Part shown: piece after piece, positions 35,785 to 47,633 of the stretch
Layout of the letters: every line of letters begins with the position of its first letter
How positions within the stretch are numbered: position 1 is the first letter of the stretch
NCBI GenBank assembly: GCA_951230915.1
Contig: OX579635.1
Coordinates: forward strand, 6,758,001-6,822,000
DNA: 64,000 nt
Direction: 5' to 3'
Source of the DNA: Antitrichia curtipendula
Taxonomy: Eukaryota > Streptophyta > Bryopsida > Hypnales > Leucodontaceae
Translations under genes and position numbers: made by a program
The notes under the pieces: model-generated
Told to the model about the DNA's origin: nothing
Database searches by the model: none
Seen by the model: the letters and a program-made list of their open reading frames with translations, nothing else

Positions 35785-36378
35785 CATTTAATAATAAAGT
35801 TGTGTTTGTGTAATCTAAGTTTTGATGCGGATTGTAAAAGTTTCCCAATGACGAAGTTTTGTGATCGAGTCTTTCAATCACTTCAACATATGATTATAAA
35901 TGCTAACAACAAGTGAATCCACTTCGTTCTTAAAGATTCTGGATCCAATTGCCAAGATGTTGGTTGATCGAATTCCCTGAAGTCTACTTGATAGCAATTT
36001 CGTTCATTACAACTGAGTCATGACAATTGTGAATAGGGAGTCATTCCGTTTTTGGACTTCATTGTTGTGCTTCGTGCTTTGTGCTCCAGTTTCTCTTTAG
36101 TGAGGATGAACAACTTCGAAGTTCACCTTGCTGTTGGAGTTCATTTTACATCAATAATGTATGTTCATTGCTTCAGTTGTAGATTTTGCTTGCGGATGTG
36201 GTTATAATTATTGTGCAATGTTTTGAATCCAAAAGTAATCATTAGAAAGCAAGTGACTATATATGTTCTCCATTTTCCACAAAAATTCCAAGGACGAATA
36301 GTTGTAGTTCTATCATATAGTGGAGAATTCTTTGTCATTCATCGGACACTTATAGTTTGCAGCATCCTTTATAGGTTA

Positions 36379-37884
36379 AAGGCTCAATCTATTTTTGGTT
36401 CCTCAAAATGGATATTTTGCTCAAAGTCATTGCTTGGTAGTTGCAAGAAACACTTGTCCTATTGTTTATCCCCTTGCCCTTGGACGGGTATTTTTTGGCT
36501 CATAACTTTTGCATACTTTGTCCGGTTGGCATGAAACTCGGAGTGAAGGTAGTCACAAAAGTTTCAAACGATCTATAATATTTTGAGCTTTTTTAAAAAT
36601 TAGTTTACTATTTTTAAGCTGCCCCCAATTGGGTGTCTACCTTGGGCATTTTGGGGGGTTCTAGTCCTATTTTCGACCCCAAAATGCAAATTGGAAGCCA
36701 CAAATTGGACATGAGGAAGTTTTAGAGTCCTTACAAGGATTGACAAGGAGATTTTGTGAAAAAAAGAATACTAGAGTTGCTAACAGGGGCTCAATGTGAC
36801 CATCCTTTACGTTGAAGTCCTAGAAAAGAAAAAAAATTCCTAAGGAAATTTTTGGTGCAATGAGAGGCTTTTGTTGTCAATAAAAATGGCTTTTTGGGCG
36901 GGAAATTTTCTGAATTTTTTTTGCATTGTTTAAAAATGAAAAGGGACACAGACCCTTTTTCTACTACTTTCTGGCATTTTTGTGCAATAGCCTTTGGTAA
37001 GTGCTCCGAAGGGGACCTCATTCTCATACACCATCCCGCATTAATGCGCTTATTAGTGTATCAGCCACCTATCGAAATCGCAACCCGAACAAAATTTGAA
37101 ATTGACAATGGAGATTGCCGCTGCAGCGCGTCGGCGCAGTACTTATAGTATCGATAGTATTGCCAGCCTTTTGCCCCCAAAACACGTTTTTGACCAAGAA
37201 CCGTGAAGTGTTTCTTACAACTACCTTGCTAGTATTTTTTTTAATTCTTCATCAAATATTTAAGAGGATGAATGCCTTCCTCGGTAACCTTTAAACTCTA
37301 CAACTAAATCACAAATCATACAAAGAAGGTGGTCCAACTGTGATTCTTGCAAGTTCAAAGAGGTTAATGCCTCAAAATAGAAATAGCATGACTCGGTTCA
37401 AAGTCAGAGCATCATGCTCTTAACACAATTCAAAGACGGTAGCTAGTGGTTTCATTGTAAGCTTTTAGTGTAACTCAATTCATCATAACTCAATTCAATT
37501 CATTTTAGTGTAACAATTTTCTTCTGGGCAATACATTACTCAATCTAATAGATTTGGGTCACTTTGGCCCTATCCCACCAAATTTTGGCCTATACAATGG
37601 AGCAAACCAACTGACATGCAGCCAACAAAAAAGACACAAAGAAGGAGCCATGTATCAATATAAAAAAATATGAAAGATGACATTATATAAATCTAGATGC
37701 ATCTTGGATTTATACATTGGAAGATTTTGAATTAGTCAATTGTGGAGAGAGTTTATCACTAATTGGATAGATTCATTCATCCAAATATGTATTTTGATGC
37801 TCTTCTCTTGGATATCTTGAACAATGGATTTTCAATACAAAGCATAATCTCCAAAATAATAGGTTCATAGCTAACGGTGAGTCA
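36379..37884. other. Intergenic DNA, no gene assigned
   Basis: Short frames on both strands around 36791-37148 lack recognisable domains. Mixed composition, then AT-rich. Nothing else seen. Confidence 0.4.
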
Positions 37885-37888
37885 TTAA

Positions 37889-38826
37889 CCCCTAAAGGTC
37901 AGAGACTATGTTTTCACCAAAATTGCTCCAAAACTGCCATTTCTAGTACAAGTACCGAATTTTGAAAAAAAACATTTTGGGAAAAATGTAACCATAGGAT
38001 CTTGTATTACACTAGTTCAAGAAGTTGTGGAAAAAATTTCAGAAATTTCCACCTTATGGATTGCAAGATAATAGCATTTGAATTGACAAATATCCTTTTC
38101 TTGTCCCTTTGAAAATCCGGGCAGCTGCACTTCACAAGGTCACATTTGTATGAAAAAATGTCCAAAATGGTGGTTACTCTTTAGATTCATTCTTCAAGGC
38201 AAGTTGTCTACATTCTTGAAAATTTTCAGATCATTTGGAATTGTAAAACATAGAGGAAAAGAATAATAAGTAGAAAGAAGTAGAGAATGATTCAAAACAA
38301 TAAATTGTTAAGAATTTAGATATGGAATTGAAAAATGTCAATTCCAATGGTTGTTATGTTGTAATAAACAATCTACAAATAAACAAATGTTTGTTTGTTT
38401 TTTCAAAAATAATGGAAATTGAGTTAAATAAAGGACTTCAAAGTTTATTTTAGAATATAGATTCTATAACTACCCTCAAACTAAGAATCCTCATAACTTT
38501 TGACTCACTAATTGAAATGGAATTATCAAAAGCTTTCCATGTATATATAAATCAAAAGAACCAATTTCAAATTTTTATTTTTTTAAAAGTGATTATTAAA
38601 GAAGTTTTTTGAGCTGTCCAGATTGCCCACCGAATAATGAAAATGACATATCCTCCAATAACTTTTTAATCAAATAGTCAAAAGTTATGAAAATTGTTAG
38701 GCCTTAAAGCTACTCCTTGGGCACATCTTGTGTAAAAACTTCAAGGAAAAAGATTAAAAATTTCGTTTGTAGTGAGCTACCCAAAATCGCTATGTTTTCA
38801 AAAAACAATATTTGGTCCTTTAAGGG
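37889..38826. mobile_element. TTAA-flanked inverted-repeat element, copy C (938 bp)
   Basis: TTAA (37885-37888) precedes CCCCTAAAGGTC, and GGTCCTTTAAGGG is followed by TTAA (38827-38830). Interior words in order (tagtacaagtacc, aggatcttgta, attgcaagataatagcattt, ccgggcagctgcactt, tgtccaaaatggtgg, cataacttttgactca) match the 9007 copy directly and the 7091 copy in reverse. No transposase frame. Along with 7091 it is the cleanest member of the long subfamily. Confidence 0.8.
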
Positions 38827-38999
38827 TTAATTGTAGTAAGACACACGCAACTTGTAAATAATTTAAGAAAATCAGCCAAAGCTTTAGAATATATGGAATG
38901 GAAAAACACTTGACTTTGCAAAACATCCCCATCATTTCCATAGATAAAAAAGCACGAGGATACCCACTCTATCAAAGGTCACTAAAAGATGAAAATGAT

Positions 39000-40470
39000 C
39001 TAATTCCAAGTTCTATGCTTGAACTTGAGAAAATCTAGCTTTTGAACAATGAAGTCAAAAGAAGGTCTTTGAGAAGGTTGAACATGCCAACATGCCTCCA
39101 CCAACTCCCGTAGCTCAGGAAATACATAGTCAGGCAAACGCGGTCTTTCACCTTTGATAACATCACTCCACTTGCTCTTGGTATATCCATCAAATGGTAT
39201 TTGACTTGTCAATATTTCGTAGCATGTCATTCCAAAACTGTAGACATCCACCTTCTCGGTCCATATCTCACCATTTCGATCTTCTTCATTCTTTTGAAGC
39301 TCTTGCAAAACTTCGGGAGCCCTCCAAAATCCCGTCCCTTGAACAAACATTGCACACTCATAATCCGCTACTTCGCAATTAAAGAAATAATCCTTAAAAG
39401 AGTCAATGAGGACATTGGCAGCCTTCAGGTCTCGATGCAACAACCTTCTGCATGCAACCCTTGCATCCCCTTTGCTATGTCTAACATATACCAAATGGAA
39501 TGGAAATAGGAGAAGGGTGGTTGCTCTCTTCTATTTCTAAACAACAAGTCAAACTCCCAAGGATGGGTGTTGTCTTCTACTTTGAGATCAATGAATGTGC
39601 GCAAATCCCCCCAATACCTCCGCATCAAGAATGCAAACCTCCCATCCTTCAACAATGTCGCACCCAAAATCGAACATCGCATTGCATGAGAGTTTAAGAC
39701 AATGTCTTCAAACACAAATCTAGGTCTCCTCTCTTGCATTGACCTAGTTTCACTGCATTCCCCTCCATCCTTGCTCAAAGACCGGGGCCAAAGACTTTGC
39801 AAATCGACCAATGAAAATCCCGCGTGCAATTTGAAAACCTTCAAGACCAAAGCATCTCTAAACCTCTTGTCTTTGTATTCAAAGATTTGGGCTTGGCCTC
39901 CCTCTGCAATCCGACGACCCAACTCAAAGCGTTCATCCAAATTATCACGAAAGAACTCGGGGGCACTTTCCTTTAACTCCTCCCAAACACAAAGTTGGCT
40001 GGGGCGTGGGACTAGAACGGAATGATGGATGTCACGACCAGGAACTTCACTCCACGTCGACTTGGATGTCGCAATTCGACTCAAAACCTCCGACTCGCTC
40101 ACCTCCTTGGTCTGCTGAGTTGCAGATGCATGTCCCAACATTCTGGACCCCAAAAACCCACCTCCTCTCGCTCCCCAAACTCCCGAACATGCTGTCAAGA
40201 TCTGAATCCACATCCATGTAAGAAATGAAGGAGACTCTGCAGCAATTGCTGAAGGAATGGACCTAGGATCCGCTCCACTGCTGCACGAGGCTCCTCCCAA
40301 AAGCTCAACCAGGTCATCACCATGACTCGTGCTTGGCTCCACTTCTGCCATCACTTCACAAGTAAGTCGGTCTCTCACAATCGCCTCCACGTACACTTTC
40401 TCACCAAGGAAAAAAACTGCAACTCGGCCTCTCTCTCAAATTTGCAACAGCAACGACACAGCTTCCACAC
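39000..40470 (-). pseudogene. TKL-like protein kinase, copy 3; nearly intact, one frame break in the catalytic loop
   Basis: Two overlapping minus-strand frames (40396-39425 and 39494-39000) together cover a whole kinase domain: nucleotide loop RIAEGGQAQIFEYK, lysine strand LVLKVFK, GDLRTFIDLKVEDN, catalytic loop HRDLKAANVLI, activation segment VADYECAMF, GTGFWRAPEVLQ, VDVYSFGMTCYEIL and VEACWHVQPSQRPS. They are separated by a 1-nt deletion near 39444 relative to copy 2 (caacaacc versus caacacacc), just before HRDLK. A further shift may occur near the N-terminus (FLTWMWIQ versus DVDLDLD in the others). TKL-type by the C-lobe pattern. DFG is replaced by DYE. A sequencing error could explain the single-base break, so this could be a live gene. 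Confidence 0.75.
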
Positions 40471-40849
40471 CCATCTAATTAAAGTGGCTCCAAACACACA
40501 ACACGATGAAGTAGAACCGATCACAAGGGCTTGTTCGGCATGCCCGCCAAGCAACCGTCACTTGGACAAGAACACAGATAACTGGATAAAGCGGGGGCGC
40601 AACCAGATAGCAACGCCACTGCGTAGCGCGCTAGCTCTGATACAGCACAGCAAGCACCGGGACACAGATACCAACTGAGATCAAAGCCCGTCACCTCTAC
40701 ATTCGATCTTCGCCTTCACACAGCTCACAGCACACCACCAAATAATTAGCTTCGACTGAGCTCAGATACACAGTACTCAAATCTACAACTCTCACTCCTG
40801 GGCTGGAGAGGGCCTTCAGTCTTTAACAACGAGCAGCATACCCTAGTGA

Positions 40850-41535
40850 AGCCGGCCAAGGAAAGTCTTGCGAAAGTTCCTGTACAGTGTTGCTTCCAAC
40901 AATGTGCTGAATAGTGCACTTGGGGAAATTTCTGAGAAGTTAATGGCTTGGAGGAGGGTCCCGTCCCAACTCTCAAATCCGCCAGATTCGGGAATTACCT
41001 CACTGCCGAGGGAGTTGTGGGAACGCTTCTCGGAAGTGGAGCGCTGCGGGCCTGGGGAACGTAACGTACTCCTGGTGCTCGTGAGCCGTATCTGGGCACC
41101 ATGGCCAGGAGTGAAACGATGGTTGCGGGTTGATAAACCACGGAAGCCCTCATACCGCATTAGGGATTGAAATGTGACAAATCTCGACGCTCCATTGTCA
41201 GATTACTTACAAACCAAGTACTTGCAAATCTGGCTGTTGCTGTAGTCGCGAACGTACTTCCTGATAAAGATGTGGAGCCGTGCTTCGACGATGCTCCTAA
41301 AATTGCGAAATCTGAGCATGTCAGGATCTGCTCTCCACTAGCATCAATGTCGGGATGCCGTGCAGCTTCCCTAAAGCGGTGCCCAATCTAAAATTTCCGA
41401 TCTTCTTCATACGCCATAAATTGCAAAGCTCCATGAGAGACGTGAAGTGAGACCTCGGCCAAGGCCTTTGCACAAACCACGCAGTCCTTCCCTCTCGCAG
41501 CATGCTCTCGAAAGCGTCAAAGAAGCGCATATCCG
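40850..41535. other. GC-richer, coding-like region of unknown identity
   Basis: Open frames exist on both strands. On the plus strand one contains NNVLNSALGEISEKLMAWRR, SLPRELWERFSEVERCG and VSRIWAPWPG. On the minus strand one contains FFDAFESMLREGRTAWF and HFTSLMELCNLWRMKK. Composition is clearly richer in G+C than the flanks. I cannot name a family or choose a strand; it is probably remnant exons. Confidence 0.3.
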
Positions 41536-43234
41536 ACTTACGAGCATCATGGCCTATGTCGCTAAATCATAGTTGCGGGTTTTGAGCCAAATATACTCAT
41601 CATGGACACCGTCATGAACTCAGGCCCTGAGCGGGGAATTGCAAAATCTTTTGTTCCTATTGATAATTGGAAATATGATAGATACAACAAGGATGGGCAT
41701 GACTTCAGTTAGCAACCTCAAGTCTCACACTGAACGAAATTTGGAATCCAAAAGCTCCTTTGTAACACCCAGTGTTGCGTGAAGCACTGGTTATAATATT
41801 TTTCCATTCTCCAATTTCTAGTTCAGTACTAGCTAATGTGGAACTTTCTTCAGCATTTAGCAAACATTGTATGTGGTTCTTGATGTTGCTGCATTGGAAC
41901 AATGACGGTATTCGCTTGTCACCAGTCGGTTTCCATGTTTTCAATTCAGGCTGAATTACAGGTTGTTGTATATCCTCATTCTGAGTAGAGCAAGCGATTG
42001 TAAGTATCCCGGGAAGAATCTGCTCACCCAGAGCAAAAGCATTCAATGAATGTGCCTCTCCGTACCATCATTTTACTATCTCAATGTCAGCTATTGCCTT
42101 CTCATGGACGGAAAAATCCACTCAGATGGACATTTGCAACCTTCCCTCTGAAGAATAAGATGCTTCCCTCCTTGTTTATAAGATGGAATTGAATGTCTTA
42201 TTTGAAATCCAGCTATCGTCATTTTCGAAAGGGCTTTGCCACCAATTAAGATCTGGCAGAGTCTGTTGACTGGATGCAACATGCACGATTTCTTGGTCTA
42301 GTTTAGATAAGTAGTTCAGTGCTGTTCGATCTATTTCCATGTCCTGGAAACTCTGCGAATTTCTGTAAGTTTTGGGTTTGTCTGCTTGGAGTCAGTCTTT
42401 TTTTTTTTTGGCGATTTGGTGCTGGATTGCACCATTTTTTCCTGACCAGCACCAACCCCATACAAAGAAATCCGTGGTTTTAGGGTGTCCGAGGCCTATA
42501 GCCGTGCACGGTCACAGGCCATAGTGCCAGTTCTGCATGAAACCGTCGCTAAAGAGGGCCCAACGTCGCCATCTTCCCACGACCCCCACGTCACGAGCCA
42601 GCCGATCACATCGCCTACATCTCATCAGCGCGCCTCCTTCCATCCGATGGAGACGCCACCTCCTTCCTCATTCTTAGGGTTAAGAACGGAATTATCGCCA
42701 TCTCTCTCCCAGTACGCAAATCTTCAAAGCCACTCCGTTGAGCATTTCATTTCCTCTGGCGCCACCTTCGTTTCTTGCTGGTTGTGTTTACAACCCACTC
42801 CGCCATTCTTGAGCGGTGGACGTTGCCACCGTTCATTTTTCTGTTAACATTCACAGCCAGTATCATTACGTTCAATAGGATTGAATGGGAGAGGGCGCCA
42901 CATTGAATTCCACAATGGGGGATTTTTGTTTTTGGTCACTAAATCCCTTTGTGATTAGGTTCTGCTTTCAATGCCGTGGTAATGGAGGGTGGCTGCGGAT
43001 TGGGGACGTTGCGAGCTACAATGCAGGGTTTAGTGTCCGCGTGCGATTTCCTTGGCAAACCAGGAATATTGTATCCTCATTCTTCAGAGTTTGGATCAAT
43101 TCAACTTTCGCAGTAATTGAATTCCTTGCTTTTCTGTCAATTGCTTGGGGTTCTGTTTGCGAGGGTTTTGTTCTGCCGAATTTGCAACGAGGTTTGTGGT
43201 TGAGGGTGTCTCGAGGGGGGTAGATTCAGTAACG
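41536..43234. other. Intergenic, and upstream region of the hAT transposase gene
   Basis: Short frames only. From about 42480 the base composition rises and becomes CT-rich, consistent with a promoter and leader for the gene starting at 43235. No clear hAT terminal inverted repeat or 8-bp target duplication was seen here. Confidence 0.35.
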
Positions 43235-46200
43235 ATGGAGGGAACTCCTTCCACTGTAGAGGGCGTCGATGTTCCTAGCTTGGCAGAGGTGCCGGCACCA
43301 GTGGACATTGAGGTTGCGGAGAAGCGTCAACGTAAGCTGCAGCGATTGCAGCAACAGGCAAGGGCTGCTGAGCGGAAGTCCCAAGCCTCGAAACGAGCGG
43401 TTGAGGTAGAGGCGAGGAAAAGGGCAAAATCTGGCTCAACGATGCGGAGTTACTTCTCCTCCAGTAGAAATTGGCTGAATCTTGGTCCACTTCTGTCTGT
43501 TGATTCGGGAGGGGTTGCCGCGAGGTCCTCACATTCTACTGACACCGTATTGCTGGGTTCACGGTCGACGGATACTGAGATCCTACTGTCGTCCCCGGCG
43601 ATTGTGCCTCTTTCAGACGATGAAGGGGGTACCTCGAATTCGGAGAGGGAGCTGGACTTGAGCGACGATGAAATGGTAGACTCTGATTTGGAGGCCTTCA
43701 TGGATCCTCCACCTCGAGCTGGGAAGAAACGTAAGACTGATAAGCGGAACTCCAAGGGTGCGAGACCTGCGCAACCGTCAACTGCAAAGACAATGACCAA
43801 GCTAAAAAAAATTATGACCTACAGAGGAAGTTTCACACGGAGTGGTCTGCGAAAGAGCCATGGAGTGAGTTAGTTTTGGGGGAGGATGGTGTGCAGCACT
43901 TGGTCCGCTGCATGCCGTGCTCTGCAGTGCGTGGAAAACCCATTCACATGGCTGCGAAATGGGACACAATTTCAAAGCACGGCCAGCGCGAGGTTCATAT
44001 GAAGTGCCTGGTTTTGTTTGCTGCTCGTGGTCCAGTGACCGTAGTTGAACTCCTGCAAGGTTGTAGCACCACTGAGTGTCGCAGGAAACGTGTGCAATTC
44101 GCCACGTTGTTCCAGTTGTTGACGAGCGGAAGGCTGATGCTTGAATTCGAGGCCCGGTTCGAGTTGTATGACTTCCTTGAAGTTCCTAACCTTCCCCGTA
44201 AACATTGGGGTGATGGGTCTGGTTGGATCATGGCGGAGCACCTTTACGATTTCATCAAGCAACGGATAAAGAGCTTGATCTCTAGTGCCACCTACATCTC
44301 GCTATCTGCAGATGAGACAAGCGCTTGTGATAACACAAGCTGGCTTGCAATTCACGGCTATGTTGTCTTGAACTGGTGTCGCGTGCCGCTACTCCTCTCC
44401 ATTCAGAAAATGGATGCAGACGGTGCTACTGCGAACAAACTCATGACGGTGATTACAAATGCTGTGCTTGATGCAGGTGGTGTGACGCATGCCGATCTTC
44501 AACAGAAATTGCTATGCTTCGGGGCGGATGGGGTGAGCACCTTCCAGGGACTCAAAACCGGTGTAACAACGCAAATCAAAGAGAAGTACGCCCCTTTCGC
44601 AACAGGTATACACTGCTGCGCTCATCGGTTGAATCTGGCGGCCCAGTCACTTTCGTCTTTGACTGTCATGCATGCTGTAGAGGAGGTTCTTCGCATGACA
44701 CATGCGTATTTTGCGCATTCTCCTAAGAAGGCTACAGAATTCAGAAACTTGGCTAAACAACTAGAGTCGAAAGGGCTGAAGATGCTAAAAAATGTAAAAA
44801 CACGTTGGATGAGCTGCCTCGGACCAATCCGGAGACTCTTGGCTGAATACAAGGGTGTAATCGCGATGATGTTGGCGGACAAGGACGATCGCAAGTGGGG
44901 TCCGAAGGCTCGGGTAATTTTTTTTCTGACCTTCTTTTTGCTAATTGGTCCACCTTCCATATTACAGTTTAATTTATGAAGTTGTCATTCAATTTTCAGG
45001 ATTTCAGCCAGCCTTGTTGTCTGCGTTTTTTGCTTGTACTTGTTTACTGACTTTGTTGGATCATGAAACAGGGGGGGGGATGTTCTTGGTTGCAGGCCAA
45101 CCTGGTTCTCCTGGTGGATCCGTATGTCCTGCTCGGTATGTTGGCAATGGTACCCATGCTCGAAGCAATTGACACGTTGATTCAGTGGGTGCAAAAACGC
45201 GACGCTTTTATCTGTGATTTCATTGGGGCCCTGGGAACATGCCGAACCAGCCTCTTCACTTTTTACCTGAATGCAGAGACAGCTTTTCGCAGAGATGAGT
45301 TCCATGCATTCAACCAAGTTGTGCAGTGCTCTCATGAGCAGATTTTAATGAAGTGGGAGGCGAATTTGAACATGCCTTTCGAAAACTTAACATTTGTAGT
45401 GGGGGGTGAATCGCTGTATGCTCTCCACGACGGCAACATGGTCCACCGGGAGACTTATGCCGCCATTGTAGAGACGGTGCAGCGTGACTGCAAGGGTGAG
45501 GTTCTTTTACTTGTTTCTTTGCTTTGAATTTTCTGTCTATATCATTGCTAAGTGTGATTGCTATTTCTTGGTCCTATAATCCTTGTGAGTCTCATTGCTT
45601 TTGTTTTGTCCACTAATTTAAGCAGACATCGTTTGGATTTTGGAGGTACTTCTGAATTCTAATGTGTTGCTGGGTGGAGATAGAGGCAGTAAGTAAACTT
45701 ATGGAGGAGCTGGCTGCTCGCTTCCCGGACCATGGCCTCATGGACGCGCTGGGTGTCGTATACCCCCAGTACTGGCTACAGGGGGATTGCAACATCAGCT
45801 TCCGCAAGCACTTGGACGTCATTCGTGGCTTCTATTGTGAGCCGAAGTGGATCGGGGAAGGAGAGAACAAACGGCTTGTTCCTCCCGTGCTTGACAAATT
45901 TTTGTTGGAGTCGCAGCTGCCCCTATTCAAGATTGCAATGTTAGCCAACGCTCATGCGGCCATGGTGATGCCGCTGGTAAACGCACCTGCGCACCAGGTG
46001 GTCAATCCACTCACTAAACTTTGGAGGACCTTGGATGCTAATACCGCACTTGGTAAGCATTTCGGAGAATATTTGAAGTTGGCCTACATCGCGATGGTCC
46101 ACGTTCTTGGCAGCGTTGAAGATGAGAGAACTTTCTCGGCGTTGTCCTTCCTGAAGGACCGGCTCCGTAACCGGTTGGACCAGCACCTCGGCGTTGTAGT

Positions 46201-46309
46201 GGGCATGCACTGCCAGAACGTGTATACCCTACAAACCTTCCCCTACGAGGACTGCTTCAAGCAGTGGTTGCTTGCTACAGAGCGGCAGCGTTATAGTGTC
46301 CTAGCATGA
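43235..46309 (+). CDS. hAT-superfamily transposase-like gene with introns and an internal frame change
   Basis: The N-terminal part (ATG at 43235) has a basic coiled coil (EKRQRKLQRLQQQARAAERK) and Ser/Asp-rich DNA. After an A8 run (43804-43811) the coding frame moves by -1 and continues NYDLQRKFHTEWSAKEPW and a TTF/BED-like zinc finger (RCMPC...H...H). The hAT core follows: SADETS (first Asp), GADGVSTFQGL (second Asp), CAHRLNLAAQ and KTRWMSC. A likely intron is 44914-45095; exon 2 (45096-45495) starts ANLVLLVDPYVLLGML. A second intron is 45496-45627. The last frame (to TGA after SVLA) carries the C-terminal dimerisation motif SVEDERTFSALSFLKDRL. One further frame adjustment is needed near 45650-45690. 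It is either a damaged transposon or a domesticated gene; the long open stretches suggest recent activity or selection. Confidence 0.7.
43804..43811 (+). other. A8 run at the transposase frame change
   Basis: The upstream frame reads cta aaa aaa att; the downstream protein frame reads gct aaa aaa aat tat. The -1 step can occur on the A_AAA_AAA heptamer, a known slippery sequence. A homopolymer length change in the genome or assembly is the simpler explanation. Confidence 0.5.
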
Positions 46310-47121
46310 AAGAATGACTAGATTTTGGCTTCATTGTATCATGTAGGTCTTCCTACTTACACTTGCAGGTGGCAGTCATAGTGCATTGTAGCAGGTGGCA
46401 GACATAGTGCAAGGTAGCCTCAGTTCTTCAGAATTTCGTAGTTGTGGCCCTAAGTTGGCAGGTGGTAGTCTACACCTTCTTGTTGTTCACTTCATTTTCT
46501 TGCTAAACACCTTCTCTTGTTTCTGCTTTCTTTGTTTGATGTGAGATTCATGTGCTTGGAATGTGTTACTATTTAGATACACGTGGATAGAGTAGGAAGT
46601 TCTTCCTCACCAGAAGTGTTTTGTCTTATTTTCACTTTCCGTTTGCAGCTTGTAGGGAGTAGCAGTGGCTCAAAACTGTACTTCTTCACTTAGAGTTTAG
46701 TGTCTACAAGAGGTGTACCCTAAACCCTAAACCTTCAACCTTTGTTTCTACTGCTTTTTACATGGAACTAAATCAAGCATCGGAGTACTTGTGTTTGTTT
46801 TGCAGGTCCTGGTTTTGTTACTTCTATATCAAAGGAGTCCTGGAGAGGTTCATTTGAATTTTCTTGAAATGAGTGTTCACATTTTCATTGTTTTCAATGA
46901 ATCACCACCTGCTTGAATCGCCATTTACAAGTTCAATGTTTCTTCTTTGTGGCCAAACTCTCTACATAATTTCTGAAAAATTAATAAAGTGGAGCCCACA
47001 GCACACACACCCCTAAACCCCATGTGTAGCCAAAAATGATACATACAGAAAACGTGCGTGGCCAAACCATGCCCCAAGCAAAATTCGTGAGTGGCCACAG
47101 GCACTATCTTTTATCGCAAAA
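46310..47121. other. 3' flank of the transposase gene and intergenic DNA
   Basis: There is a short tandem of gtggcagtcatagtgca-like words at about 46370-46410. A telo-box-like run ccctaaaccctaaacc occurs near 46716-46732. No gene is recognised between them. Confidence 0.4.
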
Positions 47122-47502
47122 ATGAAAAAAGGAAGCCAGTCATTTTTTCTAAAATACTACAAAATCTGCCCTGGAAAAAGCCAAGTGGGATCATCAGATT
47201 ATGACCACAGAGCTAACCCTGCATCCACCCTAAAACCAAAAAAAAACCCTGCTTGGAGTGTGATCTTCTTCGCTGTAGTGTCAAGCTCGGTTGGTAATGG
47301 GAAGCCACCTGTTCTGGCTCGTTTGGCAGATATTTCCAAAGTGCAAGACGATGAGGGAGAGTTCCTTTCAGGAGCAAGTGACGTTCCCCAAGCCTTGCAC
47401 GCTCCCCTTCCGGAGGAGCGTTCCCGAAGCTCCCCTGCAGTAGCTACTCAGTCCTCATCCTCCTCCCGGGCAGCATCGAGTCCGGGCAGTGAGGCGGATC
47501 CC
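47122..47502 (+). other. Coding-like exon remnant, unknown
   Basis: The plus frame 47122-47598 has protein-like content in its middle (GNGKPPVLARLADISK, DDEGEFLSGASDVPQALHA, then a Ser/Ala-rich low-complexity stretch). From 47503 the frame is pure AT-rich hairpin DNA, so the original exon appears cut by the fold-back element. Family not recognised; possibly the N-terminal exon of a lost gene. Confidence 0.3.
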
Positions 47503-47633
47503 GGACACAATATACAATATATGTGTATTTGGATTTATTATATACAACATTTTTTTTTGCTTAAACATAGAAATATTCATATCCGTATTTGTATATAATA
47601 AATTCAAATACACATATATTGTATATTGTGTCC
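47503..47633. repeat. Fold-back hairpin 2, 45-bp arms with one mismatch
   Basis: GGACACAATATACAATATAT at 47503 and its reverse complement ending GTGTCC at 47633 frame a 41-nt loop; the arms (47503-47547, 47589-47633) match at all but one base. The AT-rich sequence just beyond (to about 47725) is also tata-rich. It may be a small fold-back transposon or a hairpin-forming AT satellite. Confidence 0.75.

Larger units (their letters stand above)
34988..36374. mobile_element. Candidate longer TTAA-family element (~1.39 kb)
   Basis: TTAA then CCCTTAAACGACA at 34984-35000 matches the right terminus of the 22550 element in inverted form. Near 36290-36378, tagttg, agagaattctttgtcattc-like DNA and ttataggTTAA resemble the right side of the 59315-59515 element. 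If both ends belong together, this is a longer member of the short subfamily with about 1 kb of extra interior, including a coding-like stretch. The pairing of the ends is inferred. Confidence 0.4.
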
